64,000 nt of DNA from Clitoria ternatea (GCA_037962975.1 CM075669.1:104920501-104984500), one strand, 5' to 3'; positions 10,645-20,984 are shown, counted from the first letter of the stretch. Numbers and translations: made by a program. The notes: a model not told the origin generated them from the sequence alone.

Positions 10645-11952
10645 TCAATCTTCCATCTGATCATCATCATCCTCCTCCTCCTCCTCCTCATCATCACCAT
10701 CAGAGTCATGATGTGCACTAGAAGATCCACCAGTCTCAGGGTAGGTGGGTAAATCTCCGGGCCAAGCTACATGTGCTGCAAACTCGGCTGGGGTAACATA
10801 AGGTGCTCCCTCTCCCTGTAACCTGTACTGATAAAATTCATCGTGAAGATGAATATAAGCTCTGTGAGTGGCAGCCATCATCTGCATCATATGCTGATGC
10901 TCAAGTGACATCCGGGCAAAGCCCTGTGTAACAGCATCAGCAGATGGAGGCTGCACTGGTGGTCTCCTCCTCCGAGGTCGGGGCTGAGCCTCCTGCTCTA
11001 GTGGTGGAAGCTCGCACTGCTGCACAAAATAATCTCTGTTTACTAGAACTTTAGGGACTCTCCCTGAAGAACTAGTAAACTCTGGTGAAGGTACAATGAC
11101 TCCCTGCCTCCTCAGTAAGGCAGATATGATGAGAGGAAAGGGTATGGGGCGATTCACTTTATACCCGAGGGCATAAAAGTGAATCTGCTCAGAGATAAGT
11201 TCGGCGATATCAATGGTGTGGCCCTGGAGGATAGAATAGAGGAGGCAACAACGCTCCACTGGAAGGGAAGAAAGATGGGTGACAGGAGTGATATTATGGA
11301 GCATGAGGTGGGACCACGCCTGGGCTATGGGGGTAAGCTGGGTCTTGAGGAGGTTAGATGGACTCCTTCCAACCCTACTCAGGTTGAAAAAGATTCCATC
11401 CTTGCTTAGAAAATGAGCAACCTCCTCGAGGGAGTATCCTAACTCTCCCTCAGCAAGAATCTTGTTTCTGTTTTCTTTCCAGAAATAAGTGTCATCCTCG
11501 GGAGTAGGCTCCCAAGGGTTACCCAATAGGGTACTGATGGTGTCCCGGTCATAAGAGATATGCCGGCCTCTAACCCAACTCGTCCGCTGCTGCCCAAGAT
11601 TCGGTGCGTCCTGGCGGGTCCTGTAAGCATTTGCGTAAAACTCCATCACTAAGATGGGGTCCCCCTCAGTAGGTAGGGAGAATAGAGGTCCCCATCTCCT
11701 CTGCTGCACTCTATCCTGCAGCTCAGGATAGTCTCCTGCACTCAGATCAAGGACCCTCTCCCAGATAAGTCTCTGGCCCTTGATCTGATGAAACCGTGCC
11801 CATTTCGCATCCGTGCGAAATCTAGTAGGATCCCTCGGTCCTAACACCTCCTGTCTCTGAGAATCAGGATCCTCAGAAGTGGTGTCAGTGTCTGTGGACT
11901 TCCTCTGTCTTTTAGAGGGACCGGCTGTGGGAATGGATTTCTTAGGTGCCAT
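10645..11952 (-). CDS. E2 second ORF, 'putative plant transposon protein' family
   Basis: 435 aa from the ATG at 11952, chosen because a 3' splice-like tttttgcag sits directly before it; the open frame begins 17 codons earlier. Residues 1-30 are basic (MAPKKSIPTAGPSKRQRK), a possible nuclear signal. The middle has the family's WGPLFSLP...LVMEFYANAY...RGRHISYD...LLGNPWEP pattern and a helical C-terminal half. The tail is Pro/Arg-rich (RPRRRRPP), then ends in an acidic run (DDEEEEEEDDDD). No signal peptide or clear membrane segment is seen, so an envelope role is not supported. The domain occurs in second ORFs of Athila-type elements; its function is unknown. The frame is intact, with a likely leader intron upstream. 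Confidence 0.75.
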   Translation of the reverse strand: MAPKKSIPTAGPSKRQRKSTDTDTTSEDPDSQRQEVLGPRDPTRFRTDAKWARFHQIKGQRLIWERVLDLSAGDYPELQDRVQQRRWGPLFSLPTEGDPILVMEFYANAYRTRQDAPNLGQQRTSWVRGRHISYDRDTISTLLGNPWEPTPEDDTYFWKENRNKILAEGELGYSLEEVAHFLSKDGIFFNLSRVGRSPSNLLKTQLTPIAQAWSHLMLHNITPVTHLSSLPVERCCLLYSILQGHTIDIAELISEQIHFYALGYKVNRPIPFPLIISALLRRQGVIVPSPEFTSSSGRVPKVLVNRDYFVQQCELPPLEQEAQPRPRRRRPPVQPPSADAVTQGFARMSLEHQHMMQMMAATHRAYIHLHDEFYQYRLQGEGAPYVTPAEFAAHVAWPGDLPTYPETGGSSSAHHDSDGDDEEEEEEDDDDQMED

Positions 11953-12565
11953 CTGCAAAAAATTTAAAATTAAACACACACTAAATAAATCACACACAAG
12001 CAAACAATTATTTGTAAAATATTTTTGGGTTTTCTAAAATTTTTCACAAATAAAAATGCAATTCAACAACATATTTTTGAATTTTTAATATTTAACGAAA
12101 TTAACTTACATATATTCAAATAATATACAAAACAAAATACAATTTATTTATACAAATTTGCAAGAAAGTATAACGAAAACATAAAAATTTATTAATTTAA
12201 AAAGAAAACAGCAAACAACAAACAAACAGCAAGATTTAAAAACAGAGGCTGACGCTACGCGTGGTGTGACGCTACGCATCAGCCAGTTCCTCCACGCTAC
12301 GCGTCAGTGGGACGCTACGCGTGGGCTTACAGTTCATCCTCTCGCTACGCGTCAGTGGGACGCTACGCGTGGGATGCGCAGTTTTTAAAAAAATAACAGG
12401 GGTTGCACAGCAGCAACCCCTTTCCAAACCACATTATATCCATTCATTTTCTAATTCCTAACAGCAATCAATCCCAATGGTCTTCTAATCCTAATCCTAA
12501 CCACATTTATTTCTAAAATCGAAAATTAAAACAAAAAGCTAAAGGGGATGGATTAGAGTACTTAC
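11953..12565 (-). other. Probable 5' leader intron of the E2 second ORF
   Basis: On minus a donor caa|gtaagtac (GT at 12565-12564) and an acceptor tttttgcag| (AG at 11954-11953) bound 613 bp that is AT-rich in its downstream part. The acceptor touches the ATG. E6 has an equivalent pair 599 bp apart before its second ORF. Inferred from signals only; no transcript evidence. Confidence 0.6.
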
Positions 12566-12812
12566 TTGTTGTTCCTTGAGCAATTTAGGAATGAAGAGGT
12601 TTGGAAGAGAGAAAAGGAGGTTTTTGAAGTTTAGGTTTGAAAACTAAGTGAGGCAGAAAGGAAGTTTTAGGTTTAAAACCCTAAGATGGGCCTCTCTGGT
12701 TCAGTTTTAAAAACTGAACGTGGGCTCTGACGCTACGCGTGGGTGGGACGCTATGCATCAGAACCAAAATTTAGACTCCACGCTACGCGTCAAGTGGGCG
12801 CTACGCGTGGGC
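12243..12812 (-). promoter_or_regulatory. E2 internal motif arrays and TATA-like site before the second ORF
   Basis: TGACGCTACGCGTCA-type copies cluster at 12812-12725 and 12377-12246. The first cluster is upstream (minus) of a TATA-like tttttaaaac at about 12712-12703. The second cluster lies inside the probable intron. The same motif family occupies the LTR U3. The TATA-like core sits in a perfect inverted repeat, tcagttttaaaaactga (12701-12717). Confidence 0.55.
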
Positions 12813-12947
12813 TTCTGTTTTTGATTTTCAAAAATTTGGATTTTCACAAACCTTTTCAGTTTAAAACCCCTTTTCTTTTAAACAAGTTAAAAAATTGTTT
12901 TGTGGTTTTTTTTTTATGTAAAACAACCTTAAAAACAAAAAGAAAAG

Positions 12948-12965
12948 AATGGGTTGCCTCCCATT
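12948..12965 (-). other. Conserved hairpin after the (deleted) integrase, E2 copy
   Basis: On minus: AATGGG-AGGCAA-CCCATT, a 6-bp stem with a 6-nt loop. Equivalent hairpins follow the integrase in E5 (63408-63425), E6 (51189-51204) and E7 (42537-42524). In E2 it marks the end of the pol deletion, only 116 bp after the gag-protease stop. Confidence 0.7.
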
Positions 12966-13081
12966 GAGCGCTAGGTTTAATGTCTCCAGCCAGACATTAC
13001 CTCTGATTAATCAGGTGGTTTCCCAATATTCTTTGAGGAATCACCTGTCTTTTTCTTCCTTCTTTTCCGATGCCTAATTAC

Positions 13082-15103
13082 CTATTTTTCATCATTCAAA
13101 GCATCGGTTAATTCAAAACAATTTAATTGATTGGGAAGAGATATACCTGGTTTGGTTGAAGGGTAAACTTTTGCCTCATTACTTATCCTGAGGTGTTCAT
13201 GAGCACTGAAGCTTACTTCTTCTCCATAAACTTTGACTGCAACCATACTTTGATCAACATCTACTTTGATTTTTGCAGTCTTCATGAAAGGTCTTCCTAG
13301 GATCAGGGGGATCTCAGTATCTTCCTTCATATCCAGTACCATAAAGTCAACTTTGAAGTGGTACTTGTCAACCTTTACTAACACATCTTCCACAATCCCA
13401 TAGGGCTTTTTGACAGAGCGATCTGCAAACTGTAATTCTGTCTTTGCCTCTTTCAACTCATATTCACCAATGTGTTTTATTAAATCTAAGGGCATCAAGT
13501 TAATGTTAGCCCCTAAATCTAATAGCGCATTCCTGATGTTGATATTTCCAATTGTTACAGGAATGGTGAAACTCCCCGGATCTTTACATTTTTTCGGGGT
13601 TATACAGTTTGTTTCTTGCTCTGTATCTCTTTGCATATTTTTTTCTTTTTCATTTTTTTCATTTTTTTCTATTTTTTCACTTTCTTTTTCTTCTTCTTTC
13701 TTTTTCTCACTCTTTTCTTTACAATCAATTTTTACAATATCAGAAGAAACAGCATTACATTGTTCCCTTGGGTTTTGAGTGTTTGCAGAAAACCCAGAAC
13801 TCTTTAATTCGGCTATCTCTTTTGCAAGCTGACCCATTTGTATATCTGATGCTTTTCGGGTAGCTTCATTTGTCTTTACAAACTGCAATAACTGTTGAAT
13901 AGCTTCCTCTATTCTTGTCAACCTTGCATTGTCAGTTTGTTGTTGCTTGAATTGATTGTTAGGAGGTCTGTTGGAAGGTCCAGTGTCCTGTCTCCAGCCA
14001 ATATTCTGATTTTGCCAACCTTGCAGGTAATTGTTAGGAAAAGAATTTCCATGATTAAAAGGAAAATTACCTAAGGGTGCTCTTTGATGGTTCATGAAAT
14101 TGGCTTGCTCTTGCTCATTTCCACAGTAACCACATGGTTGTTCTCCCATGCAGTGCGTACATGCTTTAAGTTGAGCAGGGGGTGGTGATGCTACTTGAGC
14201 AATTTGAAGTTTTTCCAATTGCTTGCTCATAACTTCAATTTGTTGGGTCAGTAATTTTTGCTGAGCCAACACTGCATCATTTACTCCCAATTCGAGCATT
14301 CCTGGCTTCCTTTGCATATTACCTCTTTCATGCTTTGCTTGTCGGTCACTAATAGCCATTGATTCCAATATTTCTATGGCTTCTTCCACAGTCTTGTTCA
14401 TTAAAGAACCACCTGCACAAGCATCTAACATCATCTTGAACTGAGGCAATAAACCATGGTAAACGATTCTTACCTTTTCGGCATCATTCAGGTTGTGGTT
14501 TGGGCATTTTCTCAAGAGTTCCTTGAATCGTTCCCATGTTTCTCCTAATGATTCATCATTATTTTGAGAAAAAGAGTGTATGGCTGTCATTGCTTCAAAA
14601 TATTTTGAAGGAGAATAAAATCTTTCCAAAAATTTTCTTTCAACATCGGACCAGTTTGCAAAACTACCCGGTGGACAAGATTTAAACCATTCTTTTGCTT
14701 TCCCAATCAATGAAAAAGGAAAGAGTCTCATGTAAACAGACTCTTCTTGATTGGGTTCAAAACCAATTGTGCTACATAGTTCATAAAAAACAGTTAAATG
14801 TTCATATGGTTCTTCATGATTTAAACCAGCAAATTGGTTGTTTTGAATAATATTTAAAGTGGCAGGTTTAATTTCCACTGGTAAAACTGGTCCTTGAAAC
14901 ATTCCCGAAACTCGGGGTGGACCATTTATAGCAGCAAACTGTCCCAATGTTCTCTTTTCAGCAGCCATATTTGAATTTTCAAAAATTTTCGAAGTAGAAG
15001 AAGAATTAGTTTGTGTTTTAGATTTCAAAGACTTGATTTTCTTTACAAACTTTTCTATCTCAGGATCAAAATAAATTTTTCCTGTGGTAGATCGAGTTTG
15101 CAT
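13082..15103 (-). CDS. gag: E2 gag-protease polyprotein, intact
   Basis: 673 aa. It starts MQTRSTTGKIYFDPEIEKF, the same start as the E5 and E7 gag. Residues about 100-260 are the retrotransposon gag (capsid) domain (AKEWFKSCPPGSFANW, ERKFLERFYSPSKYF). A zinc-binding CX2CX5CX2C (CTHCMGEQPCGYC) follows near residue 315, then a Lys/Glu-rich linker. The aspartic protease is C-terminal, with active site LLDLGANINLMP (D-L-G-A, Ser/Thr replaced by Leu as in other copies here) and the second conserved block LILGRPFM. The frame stops after the protease; RT is absent. It should form virus-like particles and process itself. No stop or frameshift, in contrast to every other gag in the window except the shortened one of E1. 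Confidence 0.9.
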   Translation of the reverse strand: MQTRSTTGKIYFDPEIEKFVKKIKSLKSKTQTNSSSTSKIFENSNMAAEKRTLGQFAAINGPPRVSGMFQGPVLPVEIKPATLNIIQNNQFAGLNHEEPYEHLTVFYELCSTIGFEPNQEESVYMRLFPFSLIGKAKEWFKSCPPGSFANWSDVERKFLERFYSPSKYFEAMTAIHSFSQNNDESLGETWERFKELLRKCPNHNLNDAEKVRIVYHGLLPQFKMMLDACAGGSLMNKTVEEAIEILESMAISDRQAKHERGNMQRKPGMLELGVNDAVLAQQKLLTQQIEVMSKQLEKLQIAQVASPPPAQLKACTHCMGEQPCGYCGNEQEQANFMNHQRAPLGNFPFNHGNSFPNNYLQGWQNQNIGWRQDTGPSNRPPNNQFKQQQTDNARLTRIEEAIQQLLQFVKTNEATRKASDIQMGQLAKEIAELKSSGFSANTQNPREQCNAVSSDIVKIDCKEKSEKKKEEEKESEKIEKNEKNEKEKNMQRDTEQETNCITPKKCKDPGSFTIPVTIGNINIRNALLDLGANINLMPLDLIKHIGEYELKEAKTELQFADRSVKKPYGIVEDVLVKVDKYHFKVDFMVLDMKEDTEIPLILGRPFMKTAKIKVDVDQSMVAVKVYGEEVSFSAHEHLRISNEAKVYPSTKPGISLPNQLNCFELTDALNDEK

Positions 15104-15226
15104 TCACAAACTAGACAAAGAAAGTTAGTGTAACAATGATACAAAATAAATAAAAAATTATCTAAGGTAAAAAAAAAATATTTACCACGGTAATTAAAAT
15201 TTTACTATTTTACTGAAACAATTCAT

Positions 15227-15244
15227 TCCCCGGCGACGGCGCCA
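15227..15244 (-). promoter_or_regulatory. E2 primer binding site (Asp-type)
   Basis: On minus: tggcgccgtcgccgggga, separated from the 5' LTR by 7 nt (agttttc). It resembles the tRNA-Asp PBS usual in Athila elements, with one or two changes. E5 (28978-28995), E6 (32692-32709) and E7 (47986-47969) have the same site with a similar spacer. Confidence 0.85.
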
Positions 15245-15251
15245 GAAAACT

Positions 15252-16824
15252 TGTTGGGCCCGACGGCGACTCAGCGGTTCTTTCCCACCGCCGGACTTTT
15301 TTGTCAATTGGCAAGCGCACCAATTCGTTTGTAGTTTTCAAAATTTAGATATCGTTCCACTGGGATTGAAAGTCCAATAACAACAGTAATTTTCTACTTA
15401 CTATGGTAAATATGAAGGAAATTATAAACAAAAGAATGATTTATATACAGTTTATACAATATTCACAAGATAGCATGGTTGAGTGATTCATGAGATAAAA
15501 AGAAAATAAAATCTATCTAAAAAGTTGAGTTGCAATCTAGAATAGGTAAGATACTTGAGATAAACACCGATAAACAAATTATGTTGGAAATTGGATCCCT
15601 AATCTAGAATAACAATGAGGAACTCAAGACATGCATATTTAATCATCAAGTTTCATGTCATTGCAGCTTAAAATCATTATAACCGATCCCTCGTGATATA
15701 AATTCTAAGAATTCACCGTAAAGTCCGATCCCTCGTGAGCTTTCTCAGTAAAAACTTGCATTAAGACCTGGCCTTATGGCAACAATGGTTAACAACCCCT
15801 ATAGAATTGAGATACCAAGGGTATTCCAACTTTTTACTTTCGTCAAAACAAGTTTCAATACGGCATAAATAACCATTCTCCCGTTTGACATTTATACTAA
15901 TAAAACCAGTTTCGATACACATGAAAATCATTCTCCCGTTTGACGTTCATATTAATAAAAGGTCGAAATACTAACATGAACTTGAATCATAAACATGCAG
16001 AGGTCGAATTCACAACATTATACTCAATAGATTAGTTCACCAATTCCAACATAAACAAATTAGTTACACATGGTAAAAGTAAAAACAACACTTACAGAGT
16101 TTGACATTACGAAGAAGACGATGGAAACTTCACGATACAACGATCACAATACACCGAAACACACTCAAGTATCTAGAAAACTATTCTAGAACTACAACTC
16201 ACAAAAGAAAGTACTCAGAGTCGAGTACAAGAGAGAAGAGAAGAGAAGTGTATGGAATGGGATGCTATGAATGGTGTTGGATGGCCCTATTTATAGGGCT
16301 GAGCAAGGGTGCTGACGCTACACGTCCCTTTGACGCTACGCGTCAGACCCCTGACTCAGCCTCCATTAAACACTTGATAATGGCCACTTTCAATAATTAA
16401 TCTTGATCATGCCTGGCCACTTGGACATGTTTCCACGAGTTTTTGGCCATTTATGCTGATTGGGGTGGCCCTTGGGCTGAGTGGGGTGCCCATTATTGAG
16501 TCCAAGTGGAGTGGTTGGCCAAAGTGGAGTGGTTGTTCACGCAGCACTGACGCTACGCGTTGCTGTGATGCGTAGTGTCAGACTCAAAAATAGCAGTTGA
16601 TGCTACGCGTGGGGTGAGGCTACACGTCAGATTCTCCAGTGTAATTTTCTCTTGATTTCTTAACTTTTTCACTGCAAAACTAGAGAAAATTGATCAAGGG
16701 CAGATTATTTCCAACAACACTCATTTATTGAATTTAAATCCTAATTTTTTAACAAATTAAACTAATTTTTATGATTTTTATGAAATTTTTATTTAAGCTT
16801 TTATTGAAAATTTGAGGACTAACA
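15252..16824 (-). repeat. E2 5' LTR (right copy) with promoter
   Basis: Same length as the left LTR. The promoter copy of the TATA box, tataaata on minus, is at 16295-16288, just downstream of two inverted-repeat motifs (16346-16311). A pyrimidine-rich leader with ttctcttctcttctctc follows. Five of the roughly 12 LTR differences lie in or next to the CG-rich motifs. Confidence 0.9.
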
Positions 16825-17350
16825 CCTTTACTTTCCAGCCGCCTATCAAGGCATCCTTTACTTTCCAGCCGCCTATCAAGGCATCCTTTATCTTCCAGCC
16901 GCCTATAGAGGCATCCTTTATCTTCCAGCCGCCTATCAAGGCATCCTTTACTTTCCAGCCGCCTATCAAGGCATCCTTTACTTTCCAACCGCCTATCAAG
17001 GCATCCTTTATCTTCCAGCCGCCTATCAAGGCGTCCTTTATTTTCCAGCCGCCTATCAAGGCATCCTTTACTTTCCAGCTGCCTATCAAGGCATCCTTTA
17101 CTTTCCAGCCGTTTATCAAGGCATCCTTTACTTTCCAGCCGCCTATCAAGGCATCCTTTATCTTCCAGCCACCTATCAAGGCATCCTTTACTTTCCCGCC
17201 GCCTATCAAGGCACCCTTTATCTTTCCAGCCGCCTATCAAGGCATCCTTTACCTTCCAACCGCCTATCAAGGCAACCTTTACTTTCCAGCCACCTATCAA
17301 GGCATCCTTTACTTTCCAGCCGCCTATCAAGGCATCCTTTACCTTCCAGT
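16825..17350 (+). repeat. 30-bp tandem array, right part (starts with E2 TSD copy)
   Basis: About 17 further units of the array split by E2. The first five bases (ccttt, 16825-16829) are the right TSD. Here the caag variant dominates, whereas the left part has many cgag units. Long frames on both strands (for example 16749-17330 and 16812-17447) come from the period of 30 and are not genes. Confidence 0.9.
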
Positions 17351-17649
17351 CTACCGGGGATTAATCCCGATCTTCTCACTTCCTGTCCATTTGAAAACAA
17401 TTTTTCCCAGTCAATTCAGAGTTCAAAAAAAAAATAATAAAAATTAAAAAAGAAGAGAGAGGAGAGAAAAAGAGAAACAGAAGTGGAGAAGTGCTCGTCT
17501 TTAAAGAAAAAGGTCACCATCAGACGCCATACCGATCAAGAAGTCCCACTTGGCTCCCTACATCGGTGTTCATATCTTTACTTCCTTTTCACTTCAAAAA
17601 CACAGAAGCTTCGTGTTTCTTTTGTAAAAAAGAAGTAAAGAGGGGCATC
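17351..17649 (+). other. E1 3' end before the LTR, with polypurine tract
   Basis: Pyrimidine-poor 3' sequence, with an A/G-rich block at 17425-17480. The PPT is aaagagggg at 17637-17645, four bases before the LTR start tgtgaacacc at 17650. Confidence 0.7.
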
Positions 17650-20600
17650 TGTGAACACCTCTTTTGGTCCGGTCCAAGTAGAATGAATCTTTTTTATACT
17701 GAATTCCAATTCAGAGTGGTCAAATTCGAGTAGAATGGCTCCAAAATAATCAGAACCTAGTGAAATAACTCAGAATGAAGCTTTTCCAAGTGGAATATTG
17801 CCCTGTTGGATGCAAATCCGAATGGAATGACTCAAAAATGATCAAATCCGAGTAGAATGACTCAGATTAAAGTATTTCCAAGTAAAATACAGCCCTGGTG
17901 GAGATAAATCCGAGTGAAAAAACTCAAAAAGGGTCAAATCCGAGTCAAAATGAAGCATTTCCGAGTGGAATAAGCTCCTGTTGGGAGAATCCGAGTGGAA
18001 TGATTCAAAAAGGGTTAAATCCGAGTCAAAATGAAGCATTTCCGAGCGGAATAACGCATAAATGATCAATTCCGAGTAAAAGACATCCGAGTGGTATTTA
18101 GTGTGGCAAGCAAAAATAAAGGAAAGGCTTGACGAAAAGACCCAGTAAAGAACATGCCGAGTGAAATGACTTAGTTTGGGACAAAATCTGAGTTGAAGGC
18201 TCCCTGCCAAGCCATTCCGAGTGGATTATGCCCATGTTGAAGAGAAGTCCGAATAAAATCACTCAGAAATGATTAAAGCCGAGTGAAAGGACTCAGAACA
18301 GATCAAATCCGAGTAGCAGTAATCAGGATGAGTCATTTCCGAGTGGAATATGCTCCAGTTTGAGTGAATCAGAATGGGATGACTCAGAAATGATAAAAAC
18401 CGAGTGAAATTACTCAGAATGAGTCATTTCCGAGTGAAAGTACCCCGTTTCTAAGTCTTGAGTGGGAAGCAAACTCTTTCCGAGTGAAAATGCCACGTTC
18501 CGACTGAAACATTTTAGGAAGGAGTGAACCTGTGCCGAATGGTCAGTCTTCAATCGGTTTCCGAGTGATAACAACCCAAGACTCGAACTTGTGAAGAATT
18601 TCTAAGAAAATGCATCAAATAGCCAATAACCGAATGAAAGCTATACCCGATTGGAAAATGGTCAGATTCTGAGTGAAAAGTCAGTCGGATTTCTGAGAAA
18701 ATCTTCACTCATCCTTCAAATAAGGGCCGATTGAATCATTTACCCAATGCTGATTCTGAGTCGTCTTTCTTCAAACCATCACCGAGCCCATTTTCACCAA
18801 ACCTGACTCGCCATTTTCACCCAAATCTGACTCACCACTTTCACCCAATGCCGAGTCATCATCCTTTAGCCAATTCCGAGTCATTCTTCACTCGGTCTTG
18901 CGCATAAAATTCAGTCGGTACTGAGTGACTTTTCAGTCGGATCTTGAACCTTCTTGTTACGCTCAAGTGAGAATGGGAGTCGCTCTTCAGTCTGACCCGA
19001 GTCACTTTTCACTCGGATCCGAGTCACTTTACACTCGGTTCTGACTGAATGTTCCAGTCGGAATTTCTTTGGTTGCCCACTCAATCCAATTGCACAACAC
19101 CAACATGATCTCACTCGGTCTTTTGCATAAAAGGGGCCTTTTTCCACTCGGATTCAGGAGCAAAGGAAGACTGACCTCTTTTCTCACTCGGAATTGACTC
19201 CAACCGTGGATGAATACTGACTGAGGGCCTAATCCGAGCCATTTTCACTCGGAATTCCACCATCCTCTCTCGGATTTCCACTATCCTCACTCGGATTTCC
19301 ATCATTCTCACTCGGAATTCTGCCATTCTCACTCGGATTAACACCAGGCCCCCTGTACGCCCGTGCTGACCTGGATTCCACCACCCAAGTGGTGGCAGAC
19401 AGTTGGCAGACAGGGGCGGAAGTGGAGGGAATTAAAAATTCCCATCAGCCGCTGTCCCCCCACTACCAAGATCGAGTGGAAGCTTGAGCTGGCATTCCAC
19501 TCGGAAGTGGAAGCCTGAGCTGGCCTTCCACTCAAACAAGCCTATAAATAGGCAAGGGGTTGAAGCGTTAGGGAGGGGGGCATTCATTAGAGGAGAAAAA
19601 CTCTGTCAAAAAAAACCCTTCGCTCTCTCTCTCTGACACCAATTCTTCTCTTCTTCTCCTTCCATCATCCTTCACCATATTTCCACAATCCTTCCATCCT
19701 CCATCCCTCTCCTACTCCAACACCGTCCTCACTCCCACTCAACAGCACCTTTCGCAGCCTTTTCCCATTCCCTCTAATTCCCTTTTCCCTCTCGGACCAG
19801 TGTTCTTGCTCCATCATCGCTCAGTTCTGCTCAACTTTCACCTGGTACTCCTCTTGACATTCATATTTTACTCTTATTTCACTCAGATTTTCATTATTTC
19901 ACTCAGATTTTCACTGTTTCACTCGGATTTTCAATTTTCCACTCGGATCTTTTCAGTTTCACTCGGTTTTCCCTGTTTTCACTCGGATTTTCATAGTTTC
20001 ACTCGGTTTTCTTATTTTTCACTTGGTTTTCTTATTTTTCACGTGTTTTTTTCCATTTTTTGCACTCGGTTTTCTCTTCTCCCACTCGGTTTTCACTCAT
20101 TTTTTTTCGCTTTGTACTAAAAATATGATAAAGGAAATAAATGTTTCCTATGTTTTCTTTCTAGTTTAAATAAAAATCAAAATAAATCATTCTTAGTCAG
20201 TGTCGTTCGTAAAATACTTCCGTCTACACCACTTTTATAGGATTCGTACACGTGCGAAGAACTTCGCCTTGTATGGGTTCCTCACCATAATGATTCCCAT
20301 CAACATTTCCTTAATCCTTTTTCCTAAATAAAAAAAAACTTTTAAGAACTACGTGACCTTGATTTCTCGAAAGCTCGAGAATACGTAGGAGCGGGAAACA
20401 GTTCCTGTCGGGCCCATCTTTCTTTATTCAATTTTTGGAGTTTTTCCATTTTCATCTTGCTGTTAAAAGGAGGAGCGAGGTTAATTTGGATGAGACGTCC
20501 TGTTAATCTCATATCTTTTTTTATCTCTTTTAAAAGGAGGAGCGAGGTTAATTTGGACGAGACGTCCTATTAATCTAATATTTTTTTATATATTTCTTTA

Positions 20601-20984
20601 AAAAGGCGGAGCGAGATTAATTTGGACGAGACGTCCTGTTAATCTCATGTAAATATTTTGTGTTGATCTTTGTTTATTTTTTTTGTTTATTTTGTCGTTC
20701 CGTACATTTTTCTTTTCATGAAGAAGTTAAAATAATTATTGGGTTAATTATAATACACGCTATCAAATTGAGGTAACCGTTTTTATAACGGACAGTTGTG
20801 AGGTGCTAATACCTTCCTCACCTGTAATCAGACTCCCGAATTTGGAATTTCATTTTTTATAACCAGTGCTTTTAACAAAAGGTTTTTCCACTGTTTTATC
20901 CTAAAAAACATTGGTGGCGACTTCCTGTTTATTTTTCGAACCGTTTCGAGGGTCGGCCGCGCCGCCGCGATCCCGGTCGCGACA
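17650..20984 (+). repeat. E1 right LTR (3335 bp)
   Basis: Starts tgtgaacacc after the PPT and ends cgcgaca. U3 (to about 19570) is packed with a 7-10-bp word. It reads ccgagtga from about 17715 to 18670 and cactcgga from about 18830 to 19330, that is, in opposite orientation. TATA box cctataaataggc at 19541-19553. R-U5 (19606-20984) equals window positions 1-1380. Confidence 0.85.
19543..19550 (+). promoter_or_regulatory. E1 LTR TATA box
   Basis: tataaata in a GC-flanked context (gcctataaataggc, itself a short inverted repeat). It lies after the motif-rich U3, followed about 30 bp later by a probable start region (gagggggggcattcatt). Confidence 0.75.

Larger units (their letters stand above)
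7822..16824 (-). mobile_element. E2: young Athila-like non-autonomous element nested in E1
   Basis: Two 1573-bp LTRs of equal length (7822-9394 and 15252-16824) differ at about 12 sites by eye (0.8%), with a 5-bp TSD. The sense strand is minus: PBS at 15227-15244, gag-protease 15103-13082, then directly the post-integrase hairpin (12965-12948), a motif array, the second ORF (11952-10645) and the PPT (about 9406-9395). RT, RNase H and integrase are absent, yet both proteins read through without a stop. This points to selection or very recent mobility using a partner's pol. Closest relative in the window is E5 (same LTR start tgttagtcct, same gag, same motif). Confidence 0.9.
1..20984 (+). mobile_element. 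E1: Ogre/Tat-like Ty3/gypsy element, non-autonomous, interrupted by E2
   Basis: Positions 1-1380 are repeated almost unchanged at 19606-20984, so the window opens inside the left LTR of an element that ends at 20984. Right of the left LTR come a PBS (1383-1400), a gag-like ORF (2773-3702), a long non-coding region, a 30-bp tandem array, a PPT (17637-17645) and a full right LTR (17650-20984). No protease, RT, RNase H or integrase is visible, so it could only move with proteins supplied in trans. The PBS type, the long LTR and the gag zinc-finger tail fit Ogre/Tat elements. About 29 differences over the 1380 bp shared by the LTRs (about 2%, by eye). Right flank gtgac (20985-20989) is the candidate TSD; its left partner is outside the window. 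Confidence 0.85.

Noticed and set aside
10645..12003. Envelope gene for the second ORF of E2
   Set aside because: No signal peptide, membrane segment or cleavage site visible; basic start and acidic tail suggest a nuclear or cytosolic protein.
13410..13863. Hydrophobic + strand ORFs (Phe/Ser/Leu-rich)
   Set aside because: Antisense shadow of the Lys/Glu-rich linker of the E2 gag-protease gene.
16749..17447. Long frames on both strands with DALIGGWK- or KASFTFQPP-type repeats
   Set aside because: They follow from a 30-bp tandem unit without stops; no start context or conserved domain, and the same happens in all frames.
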